Shown in pieces: positions 48,176-61,566 of a stretch of DNA of 64,000 nt (position 1 is its first letter; each line of letters starts with the position of its first letter). The stretch comes from Acanthosoma haemorrhoidale (taxonomy: Eukaryota; Arthropoda; Insecta; Hemiptera; Acanthosomatidae). The translations under genes were made by a program, and so were the position numbers. The stretch is from NCBI GenBank assembly GCA_930367205.1, contig OV884015.1:79685341-79749340 (forward strand), written 5' to 3'. A model generated the notes under the pieces. The model had not been told where the DNA came from. It did not search any database and saw only the letters and a program-made list of their open reading frames with translations.

Positions 48176-49835
48176 ATACATACACAATTTAAAACAAGCT
48201 TAATAAACAATAGTAAAAGCCAAGGAAGGTGCCAGCCAAACATCTAGCAAATAGCAATCATCTGTCAAGACGGCAAGTGTTGGAATAGGAGGGCTTTGTA
48301 CCTTCGTAAGAATGAAGCATGGCGGACATTATGTCATACAGGAAATATATGATTCTAATGAAGGTATATTTAAAACGAAAACAATTTGTTTTAAACGTTG
48401 AAAAGTTTTAAGTCGACAATTAAAGTTATGTTATTATATTTACTAACTTAAAATTAACTAAATTAAAATAGTTTTACTTCGGGTTTTACGTGATATTTAA
48501 ATTTAGTAAATACAAAAATACACAATGAAGTTAATTATTAAAAAAAAAACAGCTTTCATCTTCTTGGGAATGCAACCTCAGAGATCGTTCGGGATAAAGC
48601 AATATTCCGTTCAGGGAACAAATATACAATCCACCCCTCATGATAATTAAAAAAGAACTGTTACATTGTATAACCGCGTATGCCTGGGCTATTAAAAATA
48701 AAAATATTCAAAGCCAGACATTTAGACGTATAATTAAACTTAATCTGGGCACACCTCAGCCGGGAGCCTGGCCAATAAATAATTGATGAAGCCATCAATT
48801 TTCGCTGACACTAAAATATAGCTACCACTTTGCGCAGGATCAGCCTTGCAGAACTTGCTTGCCTGAGATGGAGTATCATTTCTTCATCGCCTCTGCTCTA
48901 TAAGTGCTGAGTGTACAGAGGTTTTCAACAGAAGCACGTGGCATCAGCTTTAACCGTATCGTGATTAAATGTGATATAAAATATATAACATTAACAGCCT
49001 GCTTCTTAAGGAAATCATTAATTGAAAATTATTTATTTATCAGATGTTCAGGAGTGTTATAACTCTTGATTTTTTTATTAGTTTTGCAGATATATTAAGA
49101 ACACCTCAATAGAAATTACCAACATCAAAGATGAGGGTCAGGAGTGGTAGATATACGAACAAATAAAAAACCCGAGCACTGATAGAGGAATTAGAAATAA
49201 CTTAAAATTCATTTAGATATTATTTATGGTTAAGTAAAGTCATTCTTAATAAATCGATTATAAATAAATTAGATCGATAACTGATAGTTGCTTAATTGTG
49301 ACGGCCCATTTTTTCAACTGATTCGTTATGATAAGTCGGTATAATTATACTAAATTACAAAGTTCAAAGTGACTTCTGTATACCAAACAAGGAACACGGA
49401 TCTAAACGGAGATATTTTAATCACTAAATTAGACATTAATAAAAATTTCCAAAACATAACCAACAGTAATCCCACTTGATAATTGCCAAATTTAAACGTT
49501 ATATATCGACGATAATTTAACCTGTTTTATTTACTTTTTTTTTTATGCCATTGATTTGTTAAATTGACCCCATGACCAAAAAACGCCCGGATGGGAATAA
49601 AATCTATCAGTTTTCCCTCTCTATAAAAAACGAACGTCATCAATTGAGCGGTTGGTTTTAAATATAAATTAATTTTCTATAATTTTGAGAATGATATCAA
49701 ATTAATGATCTTGACTAGCTGACTACCTAAATGTTATCTGCTTACTGTCTTTTTCATCAATAACTACAAGAAAATCATTGAAACTATAATTAACGCCATG
49801 TTTGCAACTTTACTTTAAATAAACCTGTGCTATTA
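48176..49835. other. No gene seen
   Basis: AT-rich sequence without open frames of note or repeat families I could match. Confidence 0.5.
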
Positions 49836-50734
49836 GAGGCACAATATCTTGCATGGTAGTTCAATTCGATTCCCCGATAATACTAAAAATTAAACCCAAC
49901 AAAAATAATAAAAAAAAATTTCTAGCTTCGAGTGTTTAATGAAATTAATGTTTTCGATGTCCTGCTATCACATCGGCAGTAGACATTTCGCTTATTCGGG
50001 CATCCAAACTACGAAGGGGACTACGATTCAAACACACAAAATACATAAAATAATAAGCAATAAGATCGGCAACAATTTAGACGAATAAAAAAACACATCC
50101 GTGAATGATACGATGTCAGAAGCTATTCGATCGAATTTGCGTTCAGGTTTCTCCAATCAGCAGCATTCCCGGGCTAAGTTAAGTATAAAACTATGATTAG
50201 TTTTTCAAAAAAAGCTTGAAGTGTCTCCCTAATATTACATGAACAGTCGGAGTTTCGTTTATTTAGGCCGCCTCATACTAAACGTAATAAATAATAAGAT
50301 TGACAACAATCCAAAGAATAACAAAAAAAAAAAAAGAATAAGCTTTTTTTGAAAAACTAATCATAGTTTTATACTTAACTTAGCCCGGGAATGCTGCTGA
50401 TTGGAGAAACCTGAACGCAAATTCGATGGAATAGCTTCTGACATCGTATCATTCACGGATGTGTTTTTTTATTCGTCTGAATTGTTTCCGATCTTATTGC
50501 TTATTATTTTATGTATTTTGTATGTTTGAATCGTAGTCCCCTTCGTAGTTCGGATGCCCGAATAAGCGAAATGTCTACTGCTGATGTGATAGCAGGACAT
50601 CGAAAACATTAATTTCATTGAACACTCGAAGCTAGAAAAAGATTTTTATTATTTTTGTTGGGTTTAATTTTTAGTATTATCGGAGAATCGAATTGAACTA
50701 CCATGAGAACTACCATACTAAGATATTGTGCCTC
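49836..50734. mobile_element. Foldback element with two long inverted arms
   Basis: The left arm 49836-50217 and right arm 50340-50734 are inverted copies, about 97% identical by eye apart from a 12-nt duplication (atggtagttctc) in the right arm. Ends read GAGGCACAATATCTT. The 122-nt spacer contains a third, diverged trace of the arm sequence (ataataagattgacaacaat). No coding sequence was seen. High arm identity points to recent formation or to gene conversion between arms. Confidence 0.8.
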
Positions 50735-50755
50735 GAATAGCTTCTGACATCGTAT

Positions 50756-52279
50756 TCTTTCTATTAGCAGGTAACGGGGATATAGGTTTTCCCTGGTGAT
50801 GACATTATATTGGCTTTCCGAGTAAATCTACTATTTGTTTCAGCCAGGGACAGGTATAAACGACAGGAAAGTTAAAAATGATTACAGTTATCAAAGTAAG
50901 TACTAAAGGAAACGAGGCAGACCGAACAAACACGAAGAGAAGGCGGTCGAGCCTGATGACGAGTCCAGGCCCGAGCAGACGACGCCACAGTTAAAGACCC
51001 ACCCGGCAATTCATGAAAGTCACTTTACCTGTAACTTCGGCCAATAGCCGTTTTGGCCTCTCTTTCCAAATATATATTGCCTACCTTAATAGCGGCCTAA
51101 TAGCGTATAATGCCTGTAATTTTTTTAAATTCCCCTTAAGGGAGGTTTGCCAATATCAAAATGCCAAAATAATAGCTTCCGACTTTTTCCACGGCAGTGA
51201 AGGCGCCACGTTTCGACTGGATGACTCGAGACATTCCGCGGGAACTTTCGGTAAAACACACTGCAGGTTTCTCTTCACAATAACACCCCATTGTTAATTA
51301 TTTCTGTATTTTTTTTTTGTTGTGGTAAAAGTAACAATTTTTTTTCACAGAAACAACTACTAGGACATATATCCCCCGAAAGTAAACTACTCAACCCAAA
51401 GTCAAACTAAAACTGGAAATGAACACCTCCGTTTTTGTGGAAATTAAAACAAGTACGCACGAAGTCTTACCGGCTCACCCATCTGCTGATATCCTCTATG
51501 TATGCGACTTAAGCTCATGATGTACTAGAGCATACTTAGGCCAGCCTATGCTGCACGGTGCCGCTGCACCGCACCCAAAGCGGTCTTTGTAGTCATCTGA
51601 CTGCAGCGTCTCCAATAATTTCCGAACGGAATACTCATGAAAGTGGTCCGACATTTCATTCCAGCATCGGGGGATTAGTGAACTGCACTAAGACTTTGAG
51701 CTGCCTAAGGTGGATTAGTTTATTTGCCGTACACATATCAAATTCTTCGACTCACTGCAATACGTGACAAACCCCGTGTTTAACAAGACATACCCACCTC
51801 CGTTTCCCCATCGATGGCAGCAAGCAGTCGAGGCGGAAATACTTTAGGTTTAAGTTTGTAAGTTAGTTGTAAGGTAGTTTTAGGTCCCTTCATGTATCCA
51901 GAAGGTGAGCCCATCACCTGTTCCCTTCATTTTATATAATTTTTAACCATAATCAGAGATATCAGTTTTAACAGAAACTGCTTAAAATGTTTGGAAGCTC
52001 ATTATATAGATTTTAAGCTAAAATAAATAAAATAGGGGTTAAGGGGAAAAAAAACTGGACATACTGAATAGATAGGAGGCACAGCGAGAAACAGTCATAA
52101 GCCCTGAGAACAATAATGATGTCAGCAACAGAACGATAACGATGTTAATAACTTACATTCTTGATATCATCCCTTCAAAGTTCATGGAATTTCACCTGTT
52201 CCCCTAGCACAGTTATTATTAAGCTTCACGCTTCCCTAAAAGCTTCTCGAAGACTAAAAAAGCAGTGATGAATTCATGA
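50756..52279. other. No gene seen
   Basis: GC-richer in 51160-51260 and 51540-51780. Short open frames there (51013-51297 and 51558-51767, plus) have no motifs I recognise. Confidence 0.45.
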
Positions 52280-52435
52280 AAGTGGGAGGTATCTAATCAT
52301 ATCATGAGCGTCTGTGACTCTCACGCTCTTGGTCATCTCCACTGTCCCATATCCTGATCTGGCAATCACGCCGCGTTGGGTGGTCCCTGGGCCTGTGTAT
52401 CTCGTAAAGATAAGTGAGTGATTGCAGAACTACAA
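52280..52435 (+). repeat. Dispersed repeat family 2, copy 4
   Basis: Contains catgagcgtctgtgactctc, ggtggtccctgggcctgtg and tatctcgtaaagataag in the family-2 order. Confidence 0.5.
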
Positions 52436-53214
52436 ATTCGAGATTGACCATTGATCACGATTACTTATTGAACAACACGGTAGATCGTAATTTTATTTCA
52501 ATAAAAAGATATTCTAGCAATAAAAACAAAAAAAAAACATCCTCGAAGAAGAATATAAAAAAGAGTATGTTTCATTGATGCTAAGGGCAACAAAGTCTAT
52601 TAAATTGTTGGCTAATAGTTATTTAGACTCGCCCTTCGGGCACTGCGATTCCTATCGAAGTAGAGCATTAAATCGCAATCAAGGAGTCGTCCAAAAGGTA
52701 TGGGAAGATGCAGGAATAGCCGGGGCTAGGAAGAGATGAAGTACAGGAGGCAAGAGCGAGCAAGTGTCATGGCTGGAGCCGCTCGCATAAGGGCCGAATG
52801 GATACTTCTGCAATAAACGAGTCACGAGCGATATCCGAAGCCTCGTCCACGCCACACCTCTCCCACGGCCTCTCCTATAGCAGATTTTTACTATTTGCCA
52901 AAGCCGCGTGTATGCTCTGTGCCGTTGAAACCAATGCATCTGGATAATATTTCCTAATGAAATTAAGGGTAAACATAAATTTTGTGGGATGCCATCGGTT
53001 TGAAATACAGTGTAATAAAACTCGGAATAAACTAATCGATATATGAAACAATATGCTCAATGCATACCACTATCACATAAATACTAGTTTTTGTATTGCT
53101 TTTTTATCGAAAATACTTTAATTTGTTTTCCAAGCCATCTCGCTCACTAAAACTCTTTATTCATCTTTATAAGGTCCTTAATTTGGCCGTTCTCACAGCC
53201 TAGTGTGACTACCT

Positions 53215-53405
53215 CTTGGGAAAACCCGGAGTTTCATGGCTCCTCTGTGGATTTGATGTTTGGGAAAGGGTCTGGTAAGGTTCCACATAGCCTCGTGCGG
53301 AAAAATTAGTATGTTTTTGAATAAACAAATAGCGGAACCGGATTAGAAAACATAAGTTAAGGTCAAGAGGTTAAAGCCTAGCGCCACCTGCCAATCTCGG
53401 CAACA
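53215..53405 (+). mobile_element. SINE-like repeat family 1, copy 4
   Basis: Contains gagtttcatggctcc (decayed B box), gggtctggtaaggttccac, atagcctcgtgcgg and, near the end, agcctagcgccacc, which parallels agcctagtgccaac in copy 1. More diverged in the middle than the other copies. Confidence 0.5.
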
Positions 53406-54221
53406 ACTTCTACCTTTTCCTGAGGATCTTTCCTTCGATCTTATCTTAAATGGTCAGGAGACAAAATTAATGCTTCGATGATTCTCTTAAAAAGCCGCTG
53501 GTTCGGTGGGTTAGGGCCATATAACCTGTCTCTTCTCATCCAAGACACGAATTTGAAGAATATGGTCCAAGGTCTGATCCACCGTCATACAAATGATTTT
53601 CACCAATGCTGGACATTTTGCATTCTATTACGGTCACTCCTCGAACGGAAGATCATAACTTTTTCTCGCGAGAGTGTTTATAATGGCTACCGTCAGGATT
53701 GTGATGTGGCTGCTGCACCCTTGGATAATGATAAATCGACTTAGCATCCTTACCCTTCCCAAAATAAGTTTGGATCCTATCTCAGAAGTAAGAGCTCCTT
53801 CCCTTACAAGCTAATCCACTACCCTTTGGCCCCGTATCCGCTGTAGAGTAACACTAGCCCACTCGATGGCAGCTGCAATCTTAGTTTCTACGCTTTTTAA
53901 TTGGGGCTTCTTAAAATGTTCGATGAACCCATGCTTCAACTCAGGTCATCTCCGTAATTGGTGGAGAAAGTGCCCGTAGGATTTGCCTTCGCAAAAACGT
54001 TTCCATTTGGAACATCTATAAAATAGTCCTCGCCGCTATTTATTGCATGGTGGCTGTCAACGAAGTGTTTTATTGCTAATAAGCTCTTGGCTTCAGTAGC
54101 CTAAGTTGTTAGTATGTTATCCGTGTTCAAGTTTCATCCCCTCATCAACAGTCTTGTAAATGTTAGAACTCTACTTTTGGGTTACCAACAAGACGAAACA
54201 CTATTGTGGGGGAGGGGGGAG

Positions 54222-54290
<69 letters not shown>

Positions 54291-56070
54291 TCCTGCCGGC
54301 AATATGGTGATGGGGGCCAGGGAGGGGAGCTATGCCAGATACGCGAAACTGGTTCCACAAGATAAACTCGGCGAAGCCTCACCTGGATATCGTAATACCG
54401 CTGGCTATCCGCTACACCTCGTCACTGGTTCTCGGTCTTTTTTCATTCCGAAGTATCTAATCTCCACGAGCCTCAATGGGAGGCAACTCCTCAGGCCAGC
54501 CAACCATACCCGAAGCCAGTGCCATAGTAGCGCTAATAGTCCTCAGCAATAAAGATAACAAACTCGTTCCATACTCAAAGGTTCAGGCATAATACTCCGC
54601 GTTACCTGCATATCTTCACCGAGATACTGTGTAACCCATTCAAAGAAAATCAGCGAAGTAACCAAGTCAGCGCTAAGATCTAGGATGAAAATCATGACAA
54701 AATAGGAACTTTCGAGAGAAATAACAAATGAGCAACCAGATTATTGAACACAGTAATTTAAAGGGAAAAGATTTTACTTTTACGCCAGTACAACAATTCA
54801 CCGCACTTCATCTGACCAAATTATGAGCAACACTGGGTAGCCTGACAATTGCCTTTCACGATATAAACAAATAGGGTTGCACATTAGTGAAATGTTATAA
54901 TTAAATTAACTTTATTTTCCGTTTTATTATTGTACATTGCATATATATCTTTAACTTATTTTCCTATCTGCTTGCTGTCAATATTTTTATATGGATGTAT
55001 ATAATTTGTCTGTTGCATGAAGAAACACCAAGCAATAATTAAAAGCAAATATTACCATCACTTTATAGCTAAGGTTTGTGCTTTCATTTATTTATTGTAT
55101 CATTAGTATTCAAAATGAATGCTACATGTAGCCAGGCACATAGGAAGAATATTTTCTGCCCATATCTACTGTTATATGATAGAATGCTCTAAGATAGTGG
55201 TCGGAAAAATTGGCCTAAAAAACTTGGCGAGGCCACTAATCCATAGATCTCCCAGAGTATTTAACATTGTCCATTAACAGAACTATTTTTTTATAATTCA
55301 TGAGTAGTATTTGTTTTTTTAGATTTAACTATTGGCACGTGAGTTTTAGGCAATGCCCAGCAACATATTCAAAATCAGAAGACTTTTCGAATGATGTGGC
55401 CCAGTGATGATACCTATTTGAGAGTTTAGCGCAATGAAGTCATTAGAAATCTTCAAAGCAGGAGAAGTCAAAACATTTTCATCTCATTTTCTGCAAAAAG
55501 GTTTTCTTATATTAGCACTTTGAAGAGCTTATTACTTCTAACGGGAGAAAACACGGTACTTAATTCGTTACTCCGCCTAAGAAATACCACTTCACCTTAG
55601 GTAATGAGTTTTAAAAATAGAAATGATTGCATTTATTAAGATGGCCCGTTGAAGATTCGAAACAGGAAGAGATTCGAACAGGTTCCAGAAAGAAGTGGAA
55701 ATGTCTTCCACTTTATGAAAATGACAGGACAATTTCCGGGGATGAAAAAGGCTAAAAAGAAAGAAAGAGGGGGAAATAAAATACCAGTAATCAAATCCGG
55801 AAGATGAAGAAGACAATTAACGAGGAGAAAAAGGATTATGGAAGCTTAATACCTTCAACACGTCTTTATCATCAGTGTCCATGCTTCCCATCATCAATGC
55901 GTTTTATAGCGGGCAGTAGTTATTAATATTATCCATTGGGGAAGAAAACATCCAATAAATTAATATTAATCAGCAAAAATTAAAAACCAGTCGCCACCAC
56001 AGACTCCAAATCTGTGTTGGAGAACATACAAAATAAATGGTCAACGAACTATTTGTAGCAATCACTTCAC
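53406..56070. other. No gene seen
   Basis: Balanced base composition up to about 54560, then AT-rich. Contains the GA microsatellite. No domain was recognised in any frame. Confidence 0.4.
54224..54288 (+). repeat. (AG)n microsatellite
   Basis: About 30 uninterrupted AG units after a G-rich lead. It creates long artificial Arg-Glu and Leu-Ser open frames on the two strands. Confidence 0.95.
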
Positions 56071-56259
56071 AACATTATTAATGAACTAGCTGACCGGAAG
56101 AAGGATTTCTATAGGGTTCCTTCTTACGTAGGAATTGAAGGCAATAAACAAGCTGACAAAGCTGCAAAAGAAGCTGAAATTGATGAACAACCTTTCACAA
56201 AATTCTCATTTGCCTCAGAAGACAAATGTGAGATAAAAATTATGACGAGGAGAAAATAG
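56071..56259 (+). pseudogene. RNase H remnant of a Jockey/I-like non-LTR retrotransposon
   Basis: A 62-codon frame to TAG reads NIINELADRKKDF, VPSYVGIEGNKQADKAAKEA and FTKFSFASEDKCE. The core matches the RNase H signature W-x-P-S-H-x-G-I-x-G-N-E-x-A-D-x-A-A-K; the conserved His is Tyr here and the final Asp is kept. It is isolated: no RT was found upstream. Confidence 0.75.
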
Positions 56260-56479
56260 GAGGGAAAGGCATTGCGCTTAAGTCATTTGAGTGACTTCGA
56301 GGATCGCCATGGACACCTCGCTAAAAAGAGAGCAGCACGTTAACGTGACAATGGATTGGACGCATCTACATCTGTTTGGAGCACTCTTAAGTCGAACATT
56401 CGTTCGCATGCCCGAAATACTGAAAGGATCGTGACAATAACATCAAAACTTCAAACCCGCTTGCTCAAACAAAGGACAC

Positions 56480-56570
56480 CATCAAGAGCTACAAGAGATC
56501 GGAATCATCAACGATTCACAAACCTAAGAGTCGTCACCAATAACCACGGCAGGTGACGCGATGTTAAGTA
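56480..56570 (+). repeat. Repeat shared with 36140-36215
   Basis: Blocks cggaatcatcaacgattc, agagtcgtcaccaataacc and caggtgacgcgatg align with the earlier locus. Probably the 3' part of the LINE family represented at 56071. Confidence 0.45.
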
Positions 56571-57189
56571 ACCAATTAATTTGAATGCCAACCGATTGTA
56601 TGAAAAAAATATTATTACTGGCTGTTACCAAATCTAGTTCATTTTTAAAGCTGCAATATATTTTAAAATATAGAATTTACCAGGGCGTAAAATTATTTAT
56701 AAAATACAAAAAAGTACAATTAATTTTAAACCGTTAAATCGAGTTCTCCAGCTATATAGGTTTTATTTACTATATATGTATATATTTATACAATCAAAAT
56801 AAAAAAAAAAATTATTACTGGCACAACGAAATAATCTCAAAATAACTGGGGTAAATATACTAGTATATCTTTATTTCACTCCCATTTAGTACAAACCGAT
56901 AATCTGAAAATTCCTCGATTTGTGAACCAGGCATAGTTTGAAAATTTCAAAATATATTTCTTATTTGCTACAATTGAATGAATATCCACATACGATATGA
57001 ATGGGTGCAGTGGTCAATACACTCCATAATACATAGATTTATTGTTCAAAACCATTAAAGAAAACCACAGGCAGTGAGAAGAAGACATTTTCCCGCTTTA
57101 TATAAGCAAATCCGCTCATTTATTTCTTTTGAACAGAAGGGTGCTATCAGCCCTGACTCAAGTTACGTTATGGACCGCTATATAAGTTA

Positions 57190-57430
57190 TATATCTGTAC
57201 CTCGGAGGGATACAACACTATGTCCATTTTCATAACTTTACAGGAGAGGAGTTTTAAACTTTTTTTCAACATTGAAACAATATTTTACCAGAACATTCTA
57301 TTTATTGTTATTTACATCTCAATAAATAGCTGTGCCAATAACACTTTTTGTTGAAAAAAAGTTTAAAACTCCTCTCCTGTAAAGTTATGAAAATGGACAT
57401 AGTGTTGTATCCCTCCGAGGTACAGATATA
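57190..57430. mobile_element. Perfect 82-bp inverted-repeat MITE with GTTA target duplication
   Basis: Left arm 57190-57271 and right arm 57349-57430 are exact reverse complements; the 77-nt spacer is AT-rich. Arms end TATATCTGTACCTCGGAGG. GTTA occurs immediately outside both ends (57186-57189, 57431-57434), consistent with a 4-bp target duplication. No coding capacity. Confidence 0.8.
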
Positions 57431-59353
57431 GTTAATATTAAGTAATACATAGCTATATTAAGTTATATATCATCGCGTTATCTAAAATTTAATATCTATC
57501 CAATATATATGAGTTTTCAGAAAGGAAAAAACATAAATATAGCTTAACAGTCCATTTTCCAAAAATATCAAGCTAATTGTTTTAATTTTAACATAAAATT
57601 TTACGTGTTATTTTCATTTATGAACAAATCGTAACTGATCTTACTTCCGCTGGTCTAATATATTGTAATAGTTACAGTTTGTTTATCAATTAAAAAATAA
57701 CGTATAAATGTAAATATTAAAACAGTTAATTTTTGTGGAAAGTGGGCTGGTATAGTTTTCATTGTACTTATTATTTATTTTAAAATGGTACAAAAACAAT
57801 TGACCTTTATAAAACGAACGAAAACCGGCCTTTTTTAGCACCAGTCCCGAAATAGCCACTCCAAATCGAAGTGCCCGCTTTTCCACAATGGCCATTGAGT
57901 AAGGGTGAAGTTGTGACGGTCCCATCCGGCAAGTGAGAAATGGAACGAACACACCTTCGGCTGTCACAATCGGAAGAATGTTTATTGTTCTGTTTTTTTT
58001 TTCTTTTTCTAAGAATTAGTTTGTACTACGAAGCTTTTTAGTTTGTACCGCGAAGCTTTTACCACTTGGAACAGAGAAGAATACCAAGAAAATAAAAAAC
58101 CATTAAGATCCCACTCAGACAACCGGTTAAAAGGTTAGATAAAACATGAACCATAACACCTCACTGAGGGATAAGGAAGAAATAGAAATAGATCAATTGT
58201 ATTTTAAGGACACAAAAAATTTCTTATCATTTGAAGGGTGCACTGAACATGTATACATACACAGGTAAATTAAAATCTTTGATTTTGATGAGCTTAAAGA
58301 TTATTTTAATTTGTAAAAAATTTTATTTAATTTATGAACATTCTTGTTTGGTTTTCTTTCATGTAGAAAATTTTGTAAATATATTATAATAATATTATAT
58401 ATGTATGGATGGACATATTTATGCACAATAACATGAGAAGAATTACTACATCATGTAAATACAATAAGTAATTCAATATTAATTTGAAAAGAAAAACGTA
58501 AATAAGTTTTCTTATCTCAATACGCACGGAATAAATATTCAGTACTACCAAGCTGTTAATATTGTTAACATTTTATATTTAGTACAGTTTTTTGTCACTG
58601 AAAAGCCAATTTTGTTGGCCATAAAGGTTTACCAAGACAAATAAATTTCTGGTCAAAAATTTAGAGTAGTACCAGTTTAACAGACAATTAAAAATGTAAA
58701 ATGTGAAGGAAAGAAAATTAAAAAAAAATAAAATAAATAAATACTGTCTGTCACATACGCGCACCACAGTACGCAAGAATTGAATTAATAATCACATACA
58801 TAAATCTACGTTACATCATTTTGAAAAATATTCAACGATCAAATCGAAGTTGAGCTCAAACTTGATGGATCACACGATCATCGCTGACGATTTAATGGCA
58901 CTCGACACCTATTATATAATATTAATCATTATGTCAAGATCGTCAATTTGATACGATATTTTATTTATGCTACAAAAATGTTTTTAGTGCTAATTAATTA
59001 ATTACTCATCATTATTATAGAAGTTTAAATTTCAGCATCATCGGGGCGGCAAATGAAACTCATTGCGTGTAAACGTATACACAATTAAAATAAACAAAAT
59101 ATATTCTGTATCAAAATATACAGAATTAAAGTCTAAAGCATTCGCATGTACAAAATGAAAGATGAATCAATCAAAGGGTTTCAGTATTAATAAACTCAAT
59201 ATAAAACTTTTATGAATAATATTTGCTTTGACAAACAAAGCTGAATTAAGTGAAATACAAACAAAACGATGAACTGCATGAACCTAAAAATTAATCGATC
59301 GTCGGTGGAAAGAAAATTTGGCAATGACTAACATTCGTTACATCATTAGAGAT

Positions 59354-59404
59354 GTAACGAGTGAATGAGGTGTTACGGGTGAATGAGGTGTTACGGGTGA
59401 ATGA
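59354..59404 (+). repeat. Tandem repeat, 18-bp unit
   Basis: tgttacgggtgaatgagg repeated nearly three times; the first unit is variant (tgtaacgagtgaatgagg). Confidence 0.85.
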
Positions 59405-60328
59405 CAACATAATTCAAAGTAAGAAAAATTCGGTACAAGAGAGAGAACAGGTGCAAATGCGAAACTGGCAGAATGGAGAAAGACCGAAGGCATGAATGGA
59501 CGCCCACGCCGAAGATAACCAGAAGGCACAGAAGAAAATTCCTTTCTTATGCAACAGAATGAAATATGAGGCTGAAATTTGCATGATTATATAAAGGGAT
59601 AACCTTTTATAGTGTTGAAGGGAAGTCGTGCTGACAACCAAACTAGAAAGTAACCAAGCACGCCTGGCAAAAGAAGAAGATCAAAAGTCACAATCTTTAA
59701 AAGTCACATCCCGAACCGTTTTTATTGGATGCCCGGGACACGTGTTTGTTTTATAGCTTCTTGGCAGACACGGTAATCTTTTTGGGGGACAATATGTCAC
59801 TCGAAGTACAATAATCTGATAGTGAGGCCTCCAGTACATTATGAAAAATAAATAGAAATTCTATACGTAATACTCAGATCAAACTATTCATCTAAGATAT
59901 GTTAGTAAAGCATTAACTTACACAGTTAAGAGCTTAGTCAGTTATAACACATAAAATAATTTATAGTATTTGTCAAACTAAATAAATGACACTAAATTAG
60001 TTAAGTTGCACGAAGTACCAGAATCTGATTATATTCTAGATACTTTAATAGTGATAACCCGAAAATGGAATCCTAGGGGGAATCCAAGTCAAAATATTGC
60101 TAACATAGATAAATTACTCAAACATAAGGTTTCGGTCGTTATATATTATAAAGAAATTTTTTTATTCCAGAATATAGTTTTTTTAATTTGTTTGTTTCTT
60201 TGTTTTTGTAGTAGGATTTTTACTAATAATAATTTGTTTACTTCAATCAAGACTTTATTATTGCTAGGGTAATTATTTATGATTCTAAGACATCTATTTT
60301 GGAACACTTTACTGGTGAAAACACATTT

Positions 60329-60352
60329 ATATATATATATATATATTATATA
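60329..60352. repeat. (TA)n microsatellite
   Basis: A run of about 11 TA units, followed by further tatata/catata segments to 60385. Confidence 0.85.
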
Positions 60353-61552
60353 CATATATACGATGATACATATATATTATATACATTAATATGCATAAAG
60401 TAAAATTAAAATAATCCAAACAGGTACGTTTCCTCACTTACCACTTAAATATTTAACAACGATAATATCCAATATTACAAAAATCCAACGATTTTTCTTC
60501 ATAAAAGAAAGTGGAAAGCAATCGAATATTAACAAACCGAGCCGGCCACGTCTTGCCGACGACTCCCGCTCATAAAACAGGGAGGAAACGGTCCTTAAGA
60601 ACGGAGCGCAAGGAGCATAAGGAAAATAGAACGGAAATGACTTTTGAAAAAAGTACGTAGCCTTTATTGGGTGCTAAGTGGTGCGCCATTCCTCGAATGG
60701 GATTGTCGTGAATGGGCAGAGAGTCAGGTACATTTAGGTAGAGGTAGGTGGGTCATAGCAAGTGGCAGATTGTCTAATCTGTCTGTCTGTCCTTCCTTCC
60801 TGTCTCCACCCTTCCTCGCTGTAATCCTCCTTCTAACTGTTCGCCGGTCCCATTGTTACCTTAGGGCTGGGACTGGGCCTTTTACCACAAGACGTCTTCG
60901 ACGTTTTAAGCAATTACGTACCTCCCTCCGTATATCCGTCCGTCTGTTTGTCTTCCTTCCTGCGATGCGCCGAACGGAAATGGACAACAGAACTCCCACG
61001 GCGAGGAAGTATGACCAGCACTTCAAATTTGCGGAGCTTCAAGTGGATGAAACAAAATTGGGACCCAGAATTTTCATTCATATTAAATAAATTAGTAACG
61101 CCATTTGAAGGAAATCCCAAGTAATTGATTAATTACTAATTCTGAATTATCTTTTATGGGTATCGTTTTAAAGCACTAATTGTTAATACTACTGTCACTT
61201 TTGTGGGGTTTAGTTGCTTATTTTTCTTAATTATAAAACATACATTTTTTTTTACGTTTTTTATTTACATAATTTATGATTTAGCTCAGAAGCACAAGTA
61301 AAATATTATTTGCTTTGAACACTGAGACCGTACACACGTATTAACTGCCTTTATTTTTAAGTGGTAATGAAATAAGTGATGGATTTTACCGTAGGAAAAA
61401 CATAAAAACAAAAATAATTAAGTTGACAGAAATTTAGTTACGTTAACAATATTTTAAAAATACATAAAAGTAAAACAATATTTTATATTATAAAAATATT
61501 TTAAACATCAGACATAAAACGGGCAGCTAAAAAAAGGAACGGTTATAACGAC

Positions 61553-61566
61553 TTCATTTAATAACT
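61553..61566. repeat. Target-site duplication, left of LINE copy 2
   Basis: ttcatttaataact, matched at 62061-62074 with one mismatch. Confidence 0.7.

Larger units (their letters stand above)
57435..61552. other. No gene recognised
   Basis: AT-rich with a GC-richer patch at 60540-61060. The latter has a 148-codon plus-strand frame (60644-61090) whose peptide is not recognisable and looks like a chance frame in biased sequence. Holds an AT microsatellite at 60329-60352 and the tandem repeat at 59354-59404. Confidence 0.45.

Noticed and set aside
54114..54552. Open frames of 65-130 codons on both strands
   Set aside because: Produced by the (AG)n microsatellite.
60644..61090. 148-codon plus-strand frame, among the longest non-transposon frames
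   Set aside because: The peptide has no recognisable domain, and runs such as cttccttcctg suggest compositional bias. No splice or promoter evidence.
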